A stretch of DNA of 64,000 bases from an uncultured Coriobacteriales bacterium. Lineage in GTDB: Bacteria > Actinomycetota > Coriobacteriia > Coriobacteriales > UMGS124. The DNA lies in the NCBI GenBank assembly GCA_902464015.1, contig CABQHM010000001.1:98560-162559 (forward strand), read 5' to 3'. The translations under genes and the position numbers were made by a program. Numbering within the stretch: position 1 is the first letter of the stretch; each line of letters starts with the position of its first letter. This document shows positions 40,913 to 50,170 of this stretch, piece by piece. The notes beneath the pieces are model-generated. The model saw nothing but the letters and a program-made list of their open reading frames with translations. It made no database searches and was not told the DNA's origin.

Positions 40913-41101
40913 CTATTCCTCCTTGCGCTCGCGACGCTCGATGGCCTCCCTCAGGGCGTCGATGTCCTTCTGAGTCTTCTTCGTGCGGCTCAGCATCACG
41001 ATGGCGAACACGAGAAGGATAACCCAAATGAGCGCGTAGCCGGCGATGAGATACGGGGCGGCGTCGATATTGGTGTAAAGCTCGGCAAGAACGGGATCCA
41101 T
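40913..41101 (-). CDS. ccmD: CcmD-like small membrane protein
   Basis: 62 residues: a short periplasmic N-terminus, one membrane helix (YLIAGYALIWVILLVFAIVML), then a charged cytoplasmic helix. This is the size and topology of CcmD, which releases holo-CcmE from CcmABC. Sequence identity to CcmD is always low, so the call rests on topology and position directly after ccmC. AAAGGAG precedes the ATG. Confidence 0.8.
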   Translation of the reverse strand: MDPVLAELYTNIDAAPYLIAGYALIWVILLVFAIVMLSRTKKTQKDIDALREAIERRERKEE

Positions 41102-41149
41102 GGTTGGCTCCTTTGCTAGATACGACGAAACGACAGGCGACGGCCAAGA

Positions 41150-41917
41150 TTAGCGGGAAAGGTCTTCCCAGCGTTGCTTGAGCTCGGCAAGCTCCTCGGA
41201 CTGCTCGGCAGTCCTCAGCGCCAGATGATAGAGGCCAAAAGCCACGAACATCATGCCGAAGATGCCGCAGATGAACGGGATGAGCATGGCAGGCTCAAGG
41301 CCGGAGTACGAGATCACCGGATGCAACGAGGAGGGCACCATGCGCGTGATGAAGTACGAGATAGGCGCATCGATGGCAGCGAGGATGGAGAAGACACCCG
41401 ACAGACGCGCGCGGCGCTCGGGGTCGTCGATGGCGGCACGCAGGATGAAGTAGGCCAGCGTGAGCATCGTGAGGATGAAGTACGTGGTGAGGCGCGGATC
41501 CCAAGTCCACCACACACCCCACTCGGCGCGGGTCCATGTGTCGCCCGAAACCATGGTGGCGCAGATGAAGACGAGGGCGATAACCATGCAGGTCTTGCTG
41601 CGCAGGTCGTAGCGGGCCTCCTTCTTCACCAGGTAGAGCACGGCATAGACTGCCGCTACGATAATGAAGATGAACGAGACGATGGCAACAGGCACGTGGA
41701 AGTAGAAGATCTTCTGCGTGAGGACCTGCATGTGGTCGATGACGACGCCGCCAATGACATAGGTCTGGCTGAGCTCGAGGTCGCCGTTGACCATGGGTGC
41801 CTTGAGAAGCGCCCAGAGGAAATCGAACGTCGTGAGCAGAAGTCCCACGACCAGGGAGACGACGCCGGCCGTTCCCCAGTCGAAGCGCCTCTTCACCTTC
41901 GCTTCGGTTTGTGCCAT
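41150..41917 (-). CDS. ccmC: Cytochrome c maturation haem-handling protein CcmC
   Basis: 255 residues, six membrane helices. The tryptophan-rich haem-binding WWD segment reads WGVWWTWDPRLTT, flanked by the conserved histidines in FYFHVPVA and SLHPVI. It loads haem onto CcmE in the exported face of the membrane. AAAGGAA precedes the ATG at 41917; the longer frame upstream is not supported. It lies 77 nt after ccmB. Confidence 0.95.
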   Translation of the reverse strand: MAQTEAKVKRRFDWGTAGVVSLVVGLLLTTFDFLWALLKAPMVNGDLELSQTYVIGGVVIDHMQVLTQKIFYFHVPVAIVSFIFIIVAAVYAVLYLVKKEARYDLRSKTCMVIALVFICATMVSGDTWTRAEWGVWWTWDPRLTTYFILTMLTLAYFILRAAIDDPERRARLSGVFSILAAIDAPISYFITRMVPSSLHPVISYSGLEPAMLIPFICGIFGMMFVAFGLYHLALRTAEQSEELAELKQRWEDLSR

Positions 41918-41994
41918 GACAAGGTTCCTTTCTATAAGACATGCCGCCACGGCGCACATGGCAGCGGACACCGACCAAAAGGGCTGGCAGATGT

Positions 41995-42744
41995 CTAGGA
42001 GTTGACGATAAACTCGTAGAGGCCCCAGGCTGCGGCAACCATGATGACGTCGTAACCGCCCGCCAGTATAAGGCTGCGCCAGAACGTGACCATCTGCCCC
42101 TCCACGCCAAGCAGCGCGACGGAGGTGGCGCTCACGCACGCGTAGAGCAGCGGGAAGATGACCGGGATGAAGAGAATCGCGAGCAGCACGTCCTTGCCGC
42201 GCGTGTCCATCGTCATCGTGGACAGAAACGTGCCGACGCCGGCGATGCCGATGGAACCCACGAGCAGCGGCAGCACGATGTAGGGAGTCGTATCGGCGAG
42301 CACAGCCCCCGAGAGGAAGAACACGAAGAACAACGGCACGGCGATGAGCTCCACCACGCAGAGGAACAACAGGTTGGAGGTCATCTTGGCCAGGTAGATA
42401 GCGGCGCGGGAGACGGGGGCGAGCAACACGCCCTCAAGGCAGCCGTTCTCCACCTCGTTGGCGAAGGAACGGTTGAGGCCCAGAAGCGAAGTGAAGACGA
42501 TCATCGCCCACAGCAGGCCCGCCGCCACGGACAAGATGTCGAAGGCGTCGCCGGTCTGGGACATCGTCGCGCCGTAAACCGTGAGCACAAGCAGCGCGTA
42601 GACGCCCATGGAGACGATCATGTCGCGTGTGCGCAGCTCCATGCGCACGTCTTTGATGAGTAGTGCCTTGTACTGAGCCCAGAAGCTCACGCGAGGAAGG
42701 GCGGCCCCACTAGCCTGGCCAGCAGAAGAGCAGTTGGAAGCCAT
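41995..42744 (-). CDS. ccmB: Cytochrome c maturation ABC permease CcmB
   Basis: 249 residues, about six membrane helices. LLIKDVRMELRTRD at the start and LNRSFANEVENGCLEGVLLAPVSR are CcmB signatures. With CcmA it forms the ABC unit that releases holo-CcmE. The start is 4 nt after the ccmA stop. Confidence 0.93.
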   Translation of the reverse strand: MASNCSSAGQASGAALPRVSFWAQYKALLIKDVRMELRTRDMIVSMGVYALLVLTVYGATMSQTGDAFDILSVAAGLLWAMIVFTSLLGLNRSFANEVENGCLEGVLLAPVSRAAIYLAKMTSNLLFLCVVELIAVPLFFVFFLSGAVLADTTPYIVLPLLVGSIGIAGVGTFLSTMTMDTRGKDVLLAILFIPVIFPLLYACVSATSVALLGVEGQMVTFWRSLILAGGYDVIMVAAAWGLYEFIVNS

Positions 42745-42748
42745 AGTC

Positions 42749-43468
42749 TTAAGCCACCCCCATTCCGACGGTAGACAGATACAGCTTGCGGAACGCCTCG
42801 CGCTCGAGCGCGGCCTTCTCGTCGAAGCACACCACGCGGCCCGCAGCCAGGATGAGGGCGTGCGATGCCAGCTCATAGCCCTTGTCAAGGTCATGAGAGA
42901 CCATGACGAAGGTGCGGCCCCGACGAACGCGCGCGATGAGCTCGTCGAAGAGCTGCATGGCATGCGGGTCCAGGCCCGAGTACGGCTCGTCGAGCAGCAC
43001 GATGGCCGGGTCGTTGATAAGGGCGCGCGCAATGGAGAGGCGCTGGGTCATGCCGCGGGAGAACGTGCGGGCCGCATCGTTTCGCCTGTGGTCGAGCTCG
43101 ACGAGCTCAAGCAGGTCAAGGATGCGGTTGCGGGCATCGGGCACGCCGTAGAGCTTGGCGAAGAACTCAAGGTTCTCCATGGCCGTGAGGTCGCCGTACA
43201 CCATGGGCTTGTGCGAGATGAGCCCGATGCGGCCGCGCAGCTCCTCGGGGTTCTCGAGCGCGTCGATGCCAAGCATGGTGAGACTGCCGGCAGTGGGACG
43301 GCTCACAGTGGACAGGATGCGCAAAAGCGTCGTCTTGCCTGCACCGTTGGGCCCGAAGATGGAAAGGAACGCACCCTGCGGGAGGTCGAACGAGACGCCG
43401 TCGAGCGCGCGACGGGTCCCGAACGCCTTCTTGATGTCGTGCACCGCAAGCGCGGGGGTCTCCACCAT
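42749..43468 (-). CDS. ccmA: Cytochrome c maturation ATPase CcmA
   Basis: 239 residues. Walker A FGPNGAGKTTLLRIL, signature FSRGMTQRLSIARAL, Walker B AIVLLDEPYSGLD, H-loop MVSHD. ATPase partner of CcmB. The signature SRGMTQR in place of LSGGQ is the form seen in CcmA. Starts 4 nt after the ccmF stop. Confidence 0.95.
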   Translation of the reverse strand: MVETPALAVHDIKKAFGTRRALDGVSFDLPQGAFLSIFGPNGAGKTTLLRILSTVSRPTAGSLTMLGIDALENPEELRGRIGLISHKPMVYGDLTAMENLEFFAKLYGVPDARNRILDLLELVELDHRRNDAARTFSRGMTQRLSIARALINDPAIVLLDEPYSGLDPHAMQLFDELIARVRRGRTFVMVSHDLDKGYELASHALILAAGRVVCFDEKAALEREAFRKLYLSTVGMGVA

Positions 43469-43472
43469 GGGG

Positions 43473-45692
43473 CTACTCCTTCGGCTCGGCAGGCTCGGCC
43501 GCGCCCTGCTCGCCGGCGCCGCCGGGCAGAACCTCGAGCTGGTCCTTGATCGAGGAGCGCTTGGGGGCGGCAGCGCAGACGATGCCGATGGTCATGACGA
43601 TGAAGCCCGCCCACACAAGCGAGATCATGGGGTTGATGCGCGCGTTGACGATGTAGCCCGAGGAGCTGTAGCCCTGGTAGGACACGAAGAGGTCCTCGAA
43701 GGGGTTGGAGACGGTGCAGGCGGTGACGAAGGTCTGGCCGTAGTAGCTCTTGGCCGTCCACTCCGCGGGGTTCAGGGTGTCGATGACCTGCCCGCCCTTG
43801 GAGACCTCGACGGTCACGTCGGAAAGGCGGTTGTTCTGCTCGTCGTAGTGAGCCTCGGTGGCGTCGGTGAGCTTGAGCGTGTAGGCACCCACGCGGGCCG
43901 TGTCGCCCTCGTTGAAGATGTAGGTGCGGTCGGTGATGTACATGGCCGAGCCCACCAGGCCGATGAGCACGATGCCCAGGCCCAGGTGCGTGAGGTAACC
44001 ACCCGTCTGAGCAGGGGTCTTGGTCACGATGCCGGCAATCGCGCGGGGCAGGCTCTCGCCCTTGTTGTTCATGCGGGCACGCACGCCGCGCACGACCAGG
44101 TAGGCGGAGTCGGCGACAAGAAGCGAGCCCACGAGCATGGCGATGACCGCAAGGCCGTTGTAATACCAGGCAGGACCCATGTTCTGCAGGTCGGCGGCGG
44201 CGACGGTGTCGGCCTGGGAGAGGTTGGCCTCATAGGCGGGCAGCAAGTTGAAGGCCCAGTGGCCGATGAGCGCCACAGCGAGCACGGCCGCGATGATGAG
44301 GGGCAGGCGCATGTTGGACCAGAACTGCTTGCCGTCGGTCTTCTTCCACATGAGGAAGGGGCACACGGCAGCCAGGGCGCACAGGATGACGCCCAGAGGA
44401 CGGGCGACCGTCTCGTAGGCACCCGTGCCGATGGTGAGGCCACCGGCGGGCAGCCAACTAGGCAGGGCGCTCGACACCGTGAGGTAGGCAAGCAGGATGC
44501 CGGCGAACACCATGACGAGGTTCGTGAGGTAGTACGAACCGTTCTTGGAGACGACCTTCTCGATGTCGTCGGAGCTCTGGAAGCTCTGGCGACGCATGAT
44601 CCAGGCAACGAGCAGGACGATCAGGGCGCCGAGCATGACGGCGAGGAACAGGTAGAGCGACACGGGGTCGTTGTCGAAGGCATGGACCGACTCGACGAGG
44701 CCCGAGCGGGTGATGAACGTGCCGAGCACGACAAAGACGAACGTGAGGGTGGCGGTGAAGACGGCCCAGCCCTTCATCATGTTGCGACGACGGTACACGG
44801 TGAAGGTGTGAATCATAGCGACGGCGACAAGCCAGGAGAGAAGCGAGGCGTTCTCGACCGGGTCCCAGCCCCAATAGCCGCCCCAACCCAGGCAGACGTA
44901 AGCCCACACGGCACCCAGACCGATGCCGGCGGTGAGGAAGATGAAGGAGAACAGGGCGATGCGCTGGCAAAGCTCAACCCAGCGCTTGGAGGGGTCGTTG
45001 CACACGAGGGCCGCGATGGCATAGGCGAACGGCACAGTCATGCCGGCGTAGCCGATGAACAGCGTCGGCGGATGGATGGCCATGGCCCAGTGCTGCAGCA
45101 GCGGGTTCATGCCCCAGGCAGTTGCCTGGCCGACAAGGGCGCCGGTGGTCTCGTCGATGTAGGCGCGGTCAGTGAGAATGAAGGGGTTGTTGCCCGAGCT
45201 GAACAGCATGACGGCAATGAAGAGCAGAAGGACGGACATGATGACGACGAGCGCGACATCGGAAAGGTGCTCGGGGTGCCTGTGACGACGCCAAGCAACG
45301 TAGCCAGCAAAGGCGCTGATGAGAAACGCCCAGGTGAGAAGCGAGCCGGCGCGTCCCGCCCACAGGCCGGCGAGCTGGTAGAACCAGAAGAGCGAGCCCG
45401 TGTCGGTGGGATACTGGGTGGCGACGTAATACAGGGCGACGTTATGCGTGAAGAAGCCCTCGACGATGATGCCGCAGGCCAGAAGCAGGGCGAACATGGC
45501 GACGAAAACGCAGATGCGACCCACGCGCAGGGAAGCGGCGTCCTTCGACGCGCCGGCCTTGGCCACGCCTTTACCAGCGGGCTTGCCGGCCTTGAGGTGA
45601 CCTGCAATCAGCAAGACGATGGCACCGATGGTGGCCGCGAAGGCAACCCACAGCGCCCCCGCGCCAATGGCGCCCATAGCATACGAAACCAT
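43473..45692 (-). CDS. ccmF: Cytochrome c haem lyase subunit CcmF
   Basis: 739 residues, about 14 membrane helices. The WWD haem site is WGGYWGWDPVENASLLSWL, and conserved histidines occur in HWAMAIHPPTLFIGYAG and THLGLGIVLIGLVGS. It attaches haem to the CxxCH of apocytochromes. AAGGAGAGG decides the ATG at 45692 over a TTG two codons upstream. It follows ccmE by 21 nt. Partner genes ccmG and ccmH are not in the window. Confidence 0.95.
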   Translation of the reverse strand: MVSYAMGAIGAGALWVAFAATIGAIVLLIAGHLKAGKPAGKGVAKAGASKDAASLRVGRICVFVAMFALLLACGIIVEGFFTHNVALYYVATQYPTDTGSLFWFYQLAGLWAGRAGSLLTWAFLISAFAGYVAWRRHRHPEHLSDVALVVIMSVLLLFIAVMLFSSGNNPFILTDRAYIDETTGALVGQATAWGMNPLLQHWAMAIHPPTLFIGYAGMTVPFAYAIAALVCNDPSKRWVELCQRIALFSFIFLTAGIGLGAVWAYVCLGWGGYWGWDPVENASLLSWLVAVAMIHTFTVYRRRNMMKGWAVFTATLTFVFVVLGTFITRSGLVESVHAFDNDPVSLYLFLAVMLGALIVLLVAWIMRRQSFQSSDDIEKVVSKNGSYYLTNLVMVFAGILLAYLTVSSALPSWLPAGGLTIGTGAYETVARPLGVILCALAAVCPFLMWKKTDGKQFWSNMRLPLIIAAVLAVALIGHWAFNLLPAYEANLSQADTVAAADLQNMGPAWYYNGLAVIAMLVGSLLVADSAYLVVRGVRARMNNKGESLPRAIAGIVTKTPAQTGGYLTHLGLGIVLIGLVGSAMYITDRTYIFNEGDTARVGAYTLKLTDATEAHYDEQNNRLSDVTVEVSKGGQVIDTLNPAEWTAKSYYGQTFVTACTVSNPFEDLFVSYQGYSSSGYIVNARINPMISLVWAGFIVMTIGIVCAAAPKRSSIKDQLEVLPGGAGEQGAAEPAEPKE

Positions 45693-45713
45693 CTTCAAAC
45701 CTCTCCTTATGAG

Positions 45714-46388
45714 TTACTCGGACTGCACGGAAGCGTCGAGCGCGACATCGGTGGCGACGAACGTCTCGCCGTCGGCGTCCAGAGCGCCGCTCACCACGAC
45801 CGCGCTGCCATCCTCCATGCCTTCGGGCAGAGCATCCTTATAGTTGACATTGAGACTTGAACCCTGGGAGTTCACGACGAAACGCACGTCCTGGGACGCG
45901 GCGGCGATGGAGCCCTCGGTGACGTAGCCGGCAAGCTTGACGTCGACACCGACGTAGCTTGCGGGAGAAGCGGCGATGACGGCAGCCGTGACCGCGCCCT
46001 CGGCGCTTTCGTACTTGGAGGGACACTTGGTGGCAAGCTCGGAGCACAGCAGCGTGCCGTCCTGCAGGGTGCCCGTGCAGATGGCAGTCACGCCCGTGCC
46101 GAACGAGGAGGGCATGCCCTTGCCGTAGATGACCTCGAGCTCGGCATTGGAGCCTTCCTCGGAGCCGGCAATCTTAAAGATGCAGTTCGTTCCCTCGGTG
46201 GCGTACGAGTCCTTGACGACAGGGCCGGACACCTGGATCTTCTTGCCCTCGTAATCGCCCGAGACAGCCTGCTCCACCGTGAGCGTGGCGGCAGCCGCAC
46301 CGCCTCCCAGCACAGCGAACAGCGCGAGGGCGACAACGACGATCACGAGTCCCACAACGATGAGGCGTTTTTTGGCTGCTTTGTTCAT
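45714..46388 (-). CDS. ccmE: CcmE-type haem chaperone with tandem OB domains and a CxxxY haem motif
   Basis: 224 residues. N-terminal membrane anchor (9-30), then two OB-fold domains in tandem. The first (about 36-126) ends CSELATKCPSKYE: Cys122 and Tyr126 give the C-x-x-x-Y haem-binding form known from archaeal and sulfate-reducer CcmE proteins instead of H-x-x-x-Y. The second (about 143-220: VGVDVKLAGYVTEGSI, VRFVVNS, VNYKDALPEGMEDG) has the CcmE fold pattern but ends without a ligand. It is the first gene of the ccm operon. GGGAGGG precedes the ATG. Confidence 0.87.
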   Translation of the reverse strand: MNKAAKKRLIVVGLVIVVVALALFAVLGGGAAAATLTVEQAVSGDYEGKKIQVSGPVVKDSYATEGTNCIFKIAGSEEGSNAELEVIYGKGMPSSFGTGVTAICTGTLQDGTLLCSELATKCPSKYESAEGAVTAAVIAASPASYVGVDVKLAGYVTEGSIAAASQDVRFVVNSQGSSLNVNYKDALPEGMEDGSAVVVSGALDADGETFVATDVALDASVQSE

Positions 46389-46553
46389 ATGAAAAAGCCC
46401 TCCCTCTCCACGTAGAGCAGATACATGCATTCAAAACAGCATGGTACCTGCCCGCCATGGGAAGGAAAGGCTTGAAAGGCTTTGTTGTGAAAATGCAACT
46501 TTTAAAACGATGAGCTACTCAGCTGCGAGAAATGGGCAACGAGCTGCGGATTC

Positions 46554-47159
46554 CTAACGCGCGGCAATGGAAGGGATGGCAGCGCGCAGGGCCCAGGCAA
46601 CCAGCACGGCGGCAACGCACTTGAGCACGTCGGGCAGGATGAAGGGAACGACGCAGACGCCCAGCACATAGCCGAGCTCGACCGAGGTGCCGGCCAGGGC
46701 GCTCACCGCGATGAAGTGAGCGGTGCCGATGGCGTAGCACACGACAACGGTGGCCACGCAGGCAACGACGTCAGAGGCGATGCGGCGCGGCTTGCCGGCG
46801 CGGGCGGGATCGCCCAGAACCAGACGGCGCAGCAAGGCGCCCAGAAACGCCGAGACGACGAAGCCGTAGAGGTAGCCGCCTGTGACACCGCAGAGCTTGG
46901 CAAAGCCGCCGGCGGCACCGGAGAACACCGGCAGGCCCACAAGGCCGAGGAGGATGTAGCCGGCAAGGGCGATAAAAGCCTGGCGCGGGGTGAAGATGAG
47001 CGAGGCGAGCACCACGACGAGCAGCTGCAGGGTGAAGGGAACTGGGCCAATGGCCACGATGACCTGGGCCGCCACCGCAATGAGCGCGATGACGACACCG
47101 CACTGGGCGATGTCGAGCGTGGAGATGCCGGGCTTGGATACGGCGGCCGTCTGATTCAT
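46554..47159 (-). CDS. bioY: Biotin transporter substrate-binding component BioY
   Basis: 201 residues, six membrane helices. Signatures: VPFTLQLLVVVLASLIFTPRQAF and GYILLGLVGLPVFSGAAGGFAKL, then TGGYLYGFVVSAFLGA. BioY is the S component of an ECF transporter; BioM and BioN are not adjacent. GGGAG upstream sets the ATG at 47159. It follows birA by 66 nt, so biotin uptake and use are encoded together. Confidence 0.95.
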   Translation of the reverse strand: MNQTAAVSKPGISTLDIAQCGVVIALIAVAAQVIVAIGPVPFTLQLLVVVLASLIFTPRQAFIALAGYILLGLVGLPVFSGAAGGFAKLCGVTGGYLYGFVVSAFLGALLRRLVLGDPARAGKPRRIASDVVACVATVVVCYAIGTAHFIAVSALAGTSVELGYVLGVCVVPFILPDVLKCVAAVLVAWALRAAIPSIAAR

Positions 47160-47225
47160 GCGGGTGCTCCCTCTTCTCATATGGACAAACCTCAACGATG
47201 CGCTCATGCGCAGGCGTGGAGTCTA

Positions 47226-48071
47226 CTACTCGGGGCGCAGCGAGACCATTTCGGACGTGTAAACAACCTCGACGCCATCGTCGCGCCTGACAGTGGCGCG
47301 GCCCCAGCAGTCCAGGCCGGCGAAGTACCCCGTGCAGACCAGCTCGCCTTCGGGAGAAAGTGCCCTCAAACGGTGACCCAGCAGGGGGCAGCAGTCGAAG
47401 TACTCGTTGAGGATGGGGGCGAGGGGGCCGGCCTGGGCCCTCCCCTGCCGACACGCAAGGTCCCAGGCATCCACACGCGCCACAATGCGGCGGCGCAGGA
47501 GCTCGGCGACATCCTCGAAGGCAGGAAGCTTCGAGGGGTCTTCAACCAATTCCTCCAGGCACGTACGCGCCAGGGCCTCGGGGCTCGGGACGGCATCCGT
47601 CTCGGGGGTCGCTTGGGCCTGAGGGGCGCTGTCAGCCATGGCGGGGGCCACGTTGACGCCGACGCCGCACACGGCAAAGGTACCCATGGCAGAAGAGCCA
47701 GCCTCGACGAGGATGCCGGCAAGCTTGGAAGGGCCCGCGATGATGTCGTTGGGCCACTTGAGCGCCGCTTGGGCGATGCCGAGGTCGTCGCGCAGGCAGT
47801 CGAGCACGCCCAGGGCGCACACCGCAGGCAGGCCGGTGAAGAAGTGCATGGGCACGCTGGGCCTCAAGACGCATGAGAGATAGAGGCTGCCGCGCGGCGA
47901 CTCCCACACGTGGCCACGCCTGCCGCGACCCGCCGTCTGCACACGGGCAGCGACGGCAGAGCCGTGCGGAGCCCCCTCGCGGGCCGCCTCGCGGGCGTCG
48001 TCATTGGTGGAAGTGGTCACATCTACGACCCTGAGCAGGTCGTTTGTCTCGAATTGCGACAAGGTGCTCAT
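47226..48071 (-). CDS. birA: Biotin-[acetyl-CoA-carboxylase] ligase BirA, no DNA-binding domain
   Basis: 281 residues. STNDDAREAAREGAPHGSAV, biotin/AMP loop TAGRGRRGHVWESPRGSLYLS, LKWPNDI, and a C-terminal SH3-like domain (GRATVRRDDGVEVVYTSEM). It biotinylates carboxylase carrier proteins. The N-terminal helix-turn-helix of bifunctional BirA is absent, so it should not be a repressor. An Ala/Pro/Thr-rich insert lies around residues 148-162. Confidence 0.94.
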   Translation of the reverse strand: MSTLSQFETNDLLRVVDVTTSTNDDAREAAREGAPHGSAVAARVQTAGRGRRGHVWESPRGSLYLSCVLRPSVPMHFFTGLPAVCALGVLDCLRDDLGIAQAALKWPNDIIAGPSKLAGILVEAGSSAMGTFAVCGVGVNVAPAMADSAPQAQATPETDAVPSPEALARTCLEELVEDPSKLPAFEDVAELLRRRIVARVDAWDLACRQGRAQAGPLAPILNEYFDCCPLLGHRLRALSPEGELVCTGYFAGLDCWGRATVRRDDGVEVVYTSEMVSLRPE

Positions 48072-48124
48072 GGGAGCCGCCTTTCAGGATAAAGTTCGAG
48101 TTGAAGGTACAGGTAAGCTCGAAT

Positions 48125-49477
48125 CTAGGCGAGGTTGCCCAGGACGCGCTCGATGTGGCCCACCCGCTGCTCGGCCGGCACGCATGCGATGCCCTCACGG
48201 GCGCAAAACGCCTCGACGTCGCCCACGAGGTCGCCGAGGGGCACAAGCACAAAGTCGCGCTCGCCGATGAGGGGATGCGGGCAGGTAAGGCGCGGGCCCG
48301 CATGGCGCTCGCCTTCCATCCACAGCAGGTCGACGTCGAGGCAGCGGGGGCCGTTTTTCACCGTGCGCACCCGTCCCGCAGCATCCTCGATGCCGAGAAG
48401 CGCCTCGATGAGGGCGCGGGGGTGCAGACGGGTAGAGACCTCGACCACGGCGTTGGCGAACAGGTCCTGGTCGCCCAGGTAGGCAGGCTCGGTCTCGTAG
48501 ACCCTGCTTGCGGCGACCACTCTGGTCTGAGGCAGAGCGTCGAGAGCGGAGCAGGCGGCCTTGAGCGAGGCCAGGCGGTCGCCCATGTTGCCGCCCAGGG
48601 CGATGAAGGCACGACGGGCGGGAGCGATGCCCACGCATGCCTCCAGGCAACGCAGGGCCTGAGCGCTGGTGCGCACGTCGTGGACACGCACGATGCGGGC
48701 ACCTGCCAAGGCTGCCGCACACACCACACCGGCCGTTGCCGCATCGCGGGCAACCGCGGGGTTGGACCCGGAGACGGCGCCGACAAAGCGCTTGCGCGAG
48801 GGGGCACACAGATAGGGATAGCCCAGGCGCGTCATGGCCGAGGTGGCCGCCTGCACGGCAAGGTCCTCGTCGGCGTTCGTGCCAAAGCCAGGACCTGGGT
48901 CAATGCAGATGGAAGAGGGGTCAACGCCTGCTTGCTCAAGCACGTGCGCTTGATGCAGCAGGTACGCCTCGACCTCACGCGCGAAGCCCTCGGGGTCCTT
49001 GCCCGCGTCGGCTCGCGCCTGGCCTGCCAGATAACCCTTGCAGGCGTGCATGGCCACAACACCGCAGCCATACTCAGCGGCAACCCGCACCATCTCGGGG
49101 TCCTCGAAGCCCGAGACGTCGTTGAGGATGTGCGCGCCTGCGTCAAGCGCGGCTCGCGCGACACCTGGATGGCGCGTGTCCACCGAGACGAGCACGCCGC
49201 GTGCCGCAAGGGCCTCGACCACAGGGACGACGCGGGCAATCTCCTCGTCCTGCCCCACCGGCGTAAAACCGGGGCGGGTGGACTCGCCGCCCACGTCGAT
49301 GAGATCGGCACCGTCGTCGAGCATCTTGTCGGCCCAGGCGAGCGCCTCGGCAAGGGAGTCGTGCGCGCCGCCGTCGCTGAAGGAGTCGGGCGTCACGTTG
49401 AGCACTCCCATGATGCGGGTGCGCCCCAAGTCAAGCACGCGACTGCCACAGCGCCACTCTTGTGCCAGCTCAGCCAT
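48125..49477 (-). CDS. folPK: Dihydropteroate synthase - HPPK fusion (FolP-FolK)
   Basis: 450 residues. 1 to about 275 is dihydropteroate synthase (IMGVLNVTPDSFSDGG, DVGGESTRPG, DPGPGFGT). About 289-450 is hydroxymethylpterin pyrophosphokinase (FIALGGNMGDRLASLKAA, RVYETEPAYLGDQDLFANAV, GPRCLDVDLLW, PHPLIGERDFVLVPL). The two enzymes catalyse consecutive steps in folate synthesis, in reverse of their order in the protein. folE lies 14 nt upstream. FolB is not in the window. Confidence 0.95.
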   Translation of the reverse strand: MAELAQEWRCGSRVLDLGRTRIMGVLNVTPDSFSDGGAHDSLAEALAWADKMLDDGADLIDVGGESTRPGFTPVGQDEEIARVVPVVEALAARGVLVSVDTRHPGVARAALDAGAHILNDVSGFEDPEMVRVAAEYGCGVVAMHACKGYLAGQARADAGKDPEGFAREVEAYLLHQAHVLEQAGVDPSSICIDPGPGFGTNADEDLAVQAATSAMTRLGYPYLCAPSRKRFVGAVSGSNPAVARDAATAGVVCAAALAGARIVRVHDVRTSAQALRCLEACVGIAPARRAFIALGGNMGDRLASLKAACSALDALPQTRVVAASRVYETEPAYLGDQDLFANAVVEVSTRLHPRALIEALLGIEDAAGRVRTVKNGPRCLDVDLLWMEGERHAGPRLTCPHPLIGERDFVLVPLGDLVGDVEAFCAREGIACVPAEQRVGHIERVLGNLA

Positions 49478-49491
49478 ATCGCAGCCCTCCC

Positions 49492-50049
49492 CTAGTCGAG
49501 AAGCGAGAGGGCGCGGGCCGCAAGGGCGGCGTCATCGGCGAAGACACCACGCGTCGCCAGGGTCACCGTGTGCGAGCCGGGCTTGGAGACGCCGCGCATC
49601 GTCATGCACATGTGCTCGGCGCTCATCTTGACGATGACACCCTGAGGGGCAAGGTTGTCCATCACCGCGTCAGCCACCTGCGAGGTGAGACGCTCCTGAA
49701 GCTGCAGGCGACGCGCAAAGAGCTCCACCGTGCGGGCAAGCTTACTGATGCCGCAGACACGACCCTGCGCACTGGGCAGGTAGGCAACGTGGGCCACACC
49801 GTAGAACGGCAGCAGGTGGTGCTCGCACATGGAGAAGAACTCGATGTCGCGCACGATAACGATCTCGTGGTGGTCGGCCTCAAACATCGTGGTGAAGAGT
49901 TGGGCCGCGTCCTGCCCCATGCCGCCAAGAAGCTCCGTGCAGGCGCGTGCCACGCGGGCGGGCGTGTCGAGCAGGCCTTCCCGCGCGGGGTCCTCCCCCA
50001 TTCCCTCAAGAATCAGGCGGACTCCCTGCTCGATCTTGTTCGAATCCAT
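49492..50049 (-). CDS. folE: GTP cyclohydrolase I
   Basis: 185 residues. Zinc and active-site motifs FFSMCEHHLLPFYGVAHVAYLP and the C-terminal MCMTMRGVSKPGSHTVT. First step of folate synthesis. GGGAGGT sets the ATG at 50049. First gene of the folE-folPK-birA-bioY run. Confidence 0.97.
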   Translation of the reverse strand: MDSNKIEQGVRLILEGMGEDPAREGLLDTPARVARACTELLGGMGQDAAQLFTTMFEADHHEIVIVRDIEFFSMCEHHLLPFYGVAHVAYLPSAQGRVCGISKLARTVELFARRLQLQERLTSQVADAVMDNLAPQGVIVKMSAEHMCMTMRGVSKPGSHTVTLATRGVFADDAALAARALSLLD

Positions 50050-50129
50050 CAAGTGACGACCTCCCAGACGGGCCATGCAGCCGGCGCGTTTGACGCCTTC
50101 CAGCAATTCTCAGCAGAAATGTGCGCCCA

Positions 50130-50138
50130 ATTGTAGCA
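50130..50138 (-). promoter_or_regulatory. Extended -10 promoter of folE
   Basis: Minus strand TGCTACAAT. The leader would be about 75 nt. It lies 33 bp from the divergent xthA promoter. Confidence 0.55.
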
Positions 50139-50170
50139 GTCATGGCCGAGGTCCCCGCCCCGCCAAGGGC

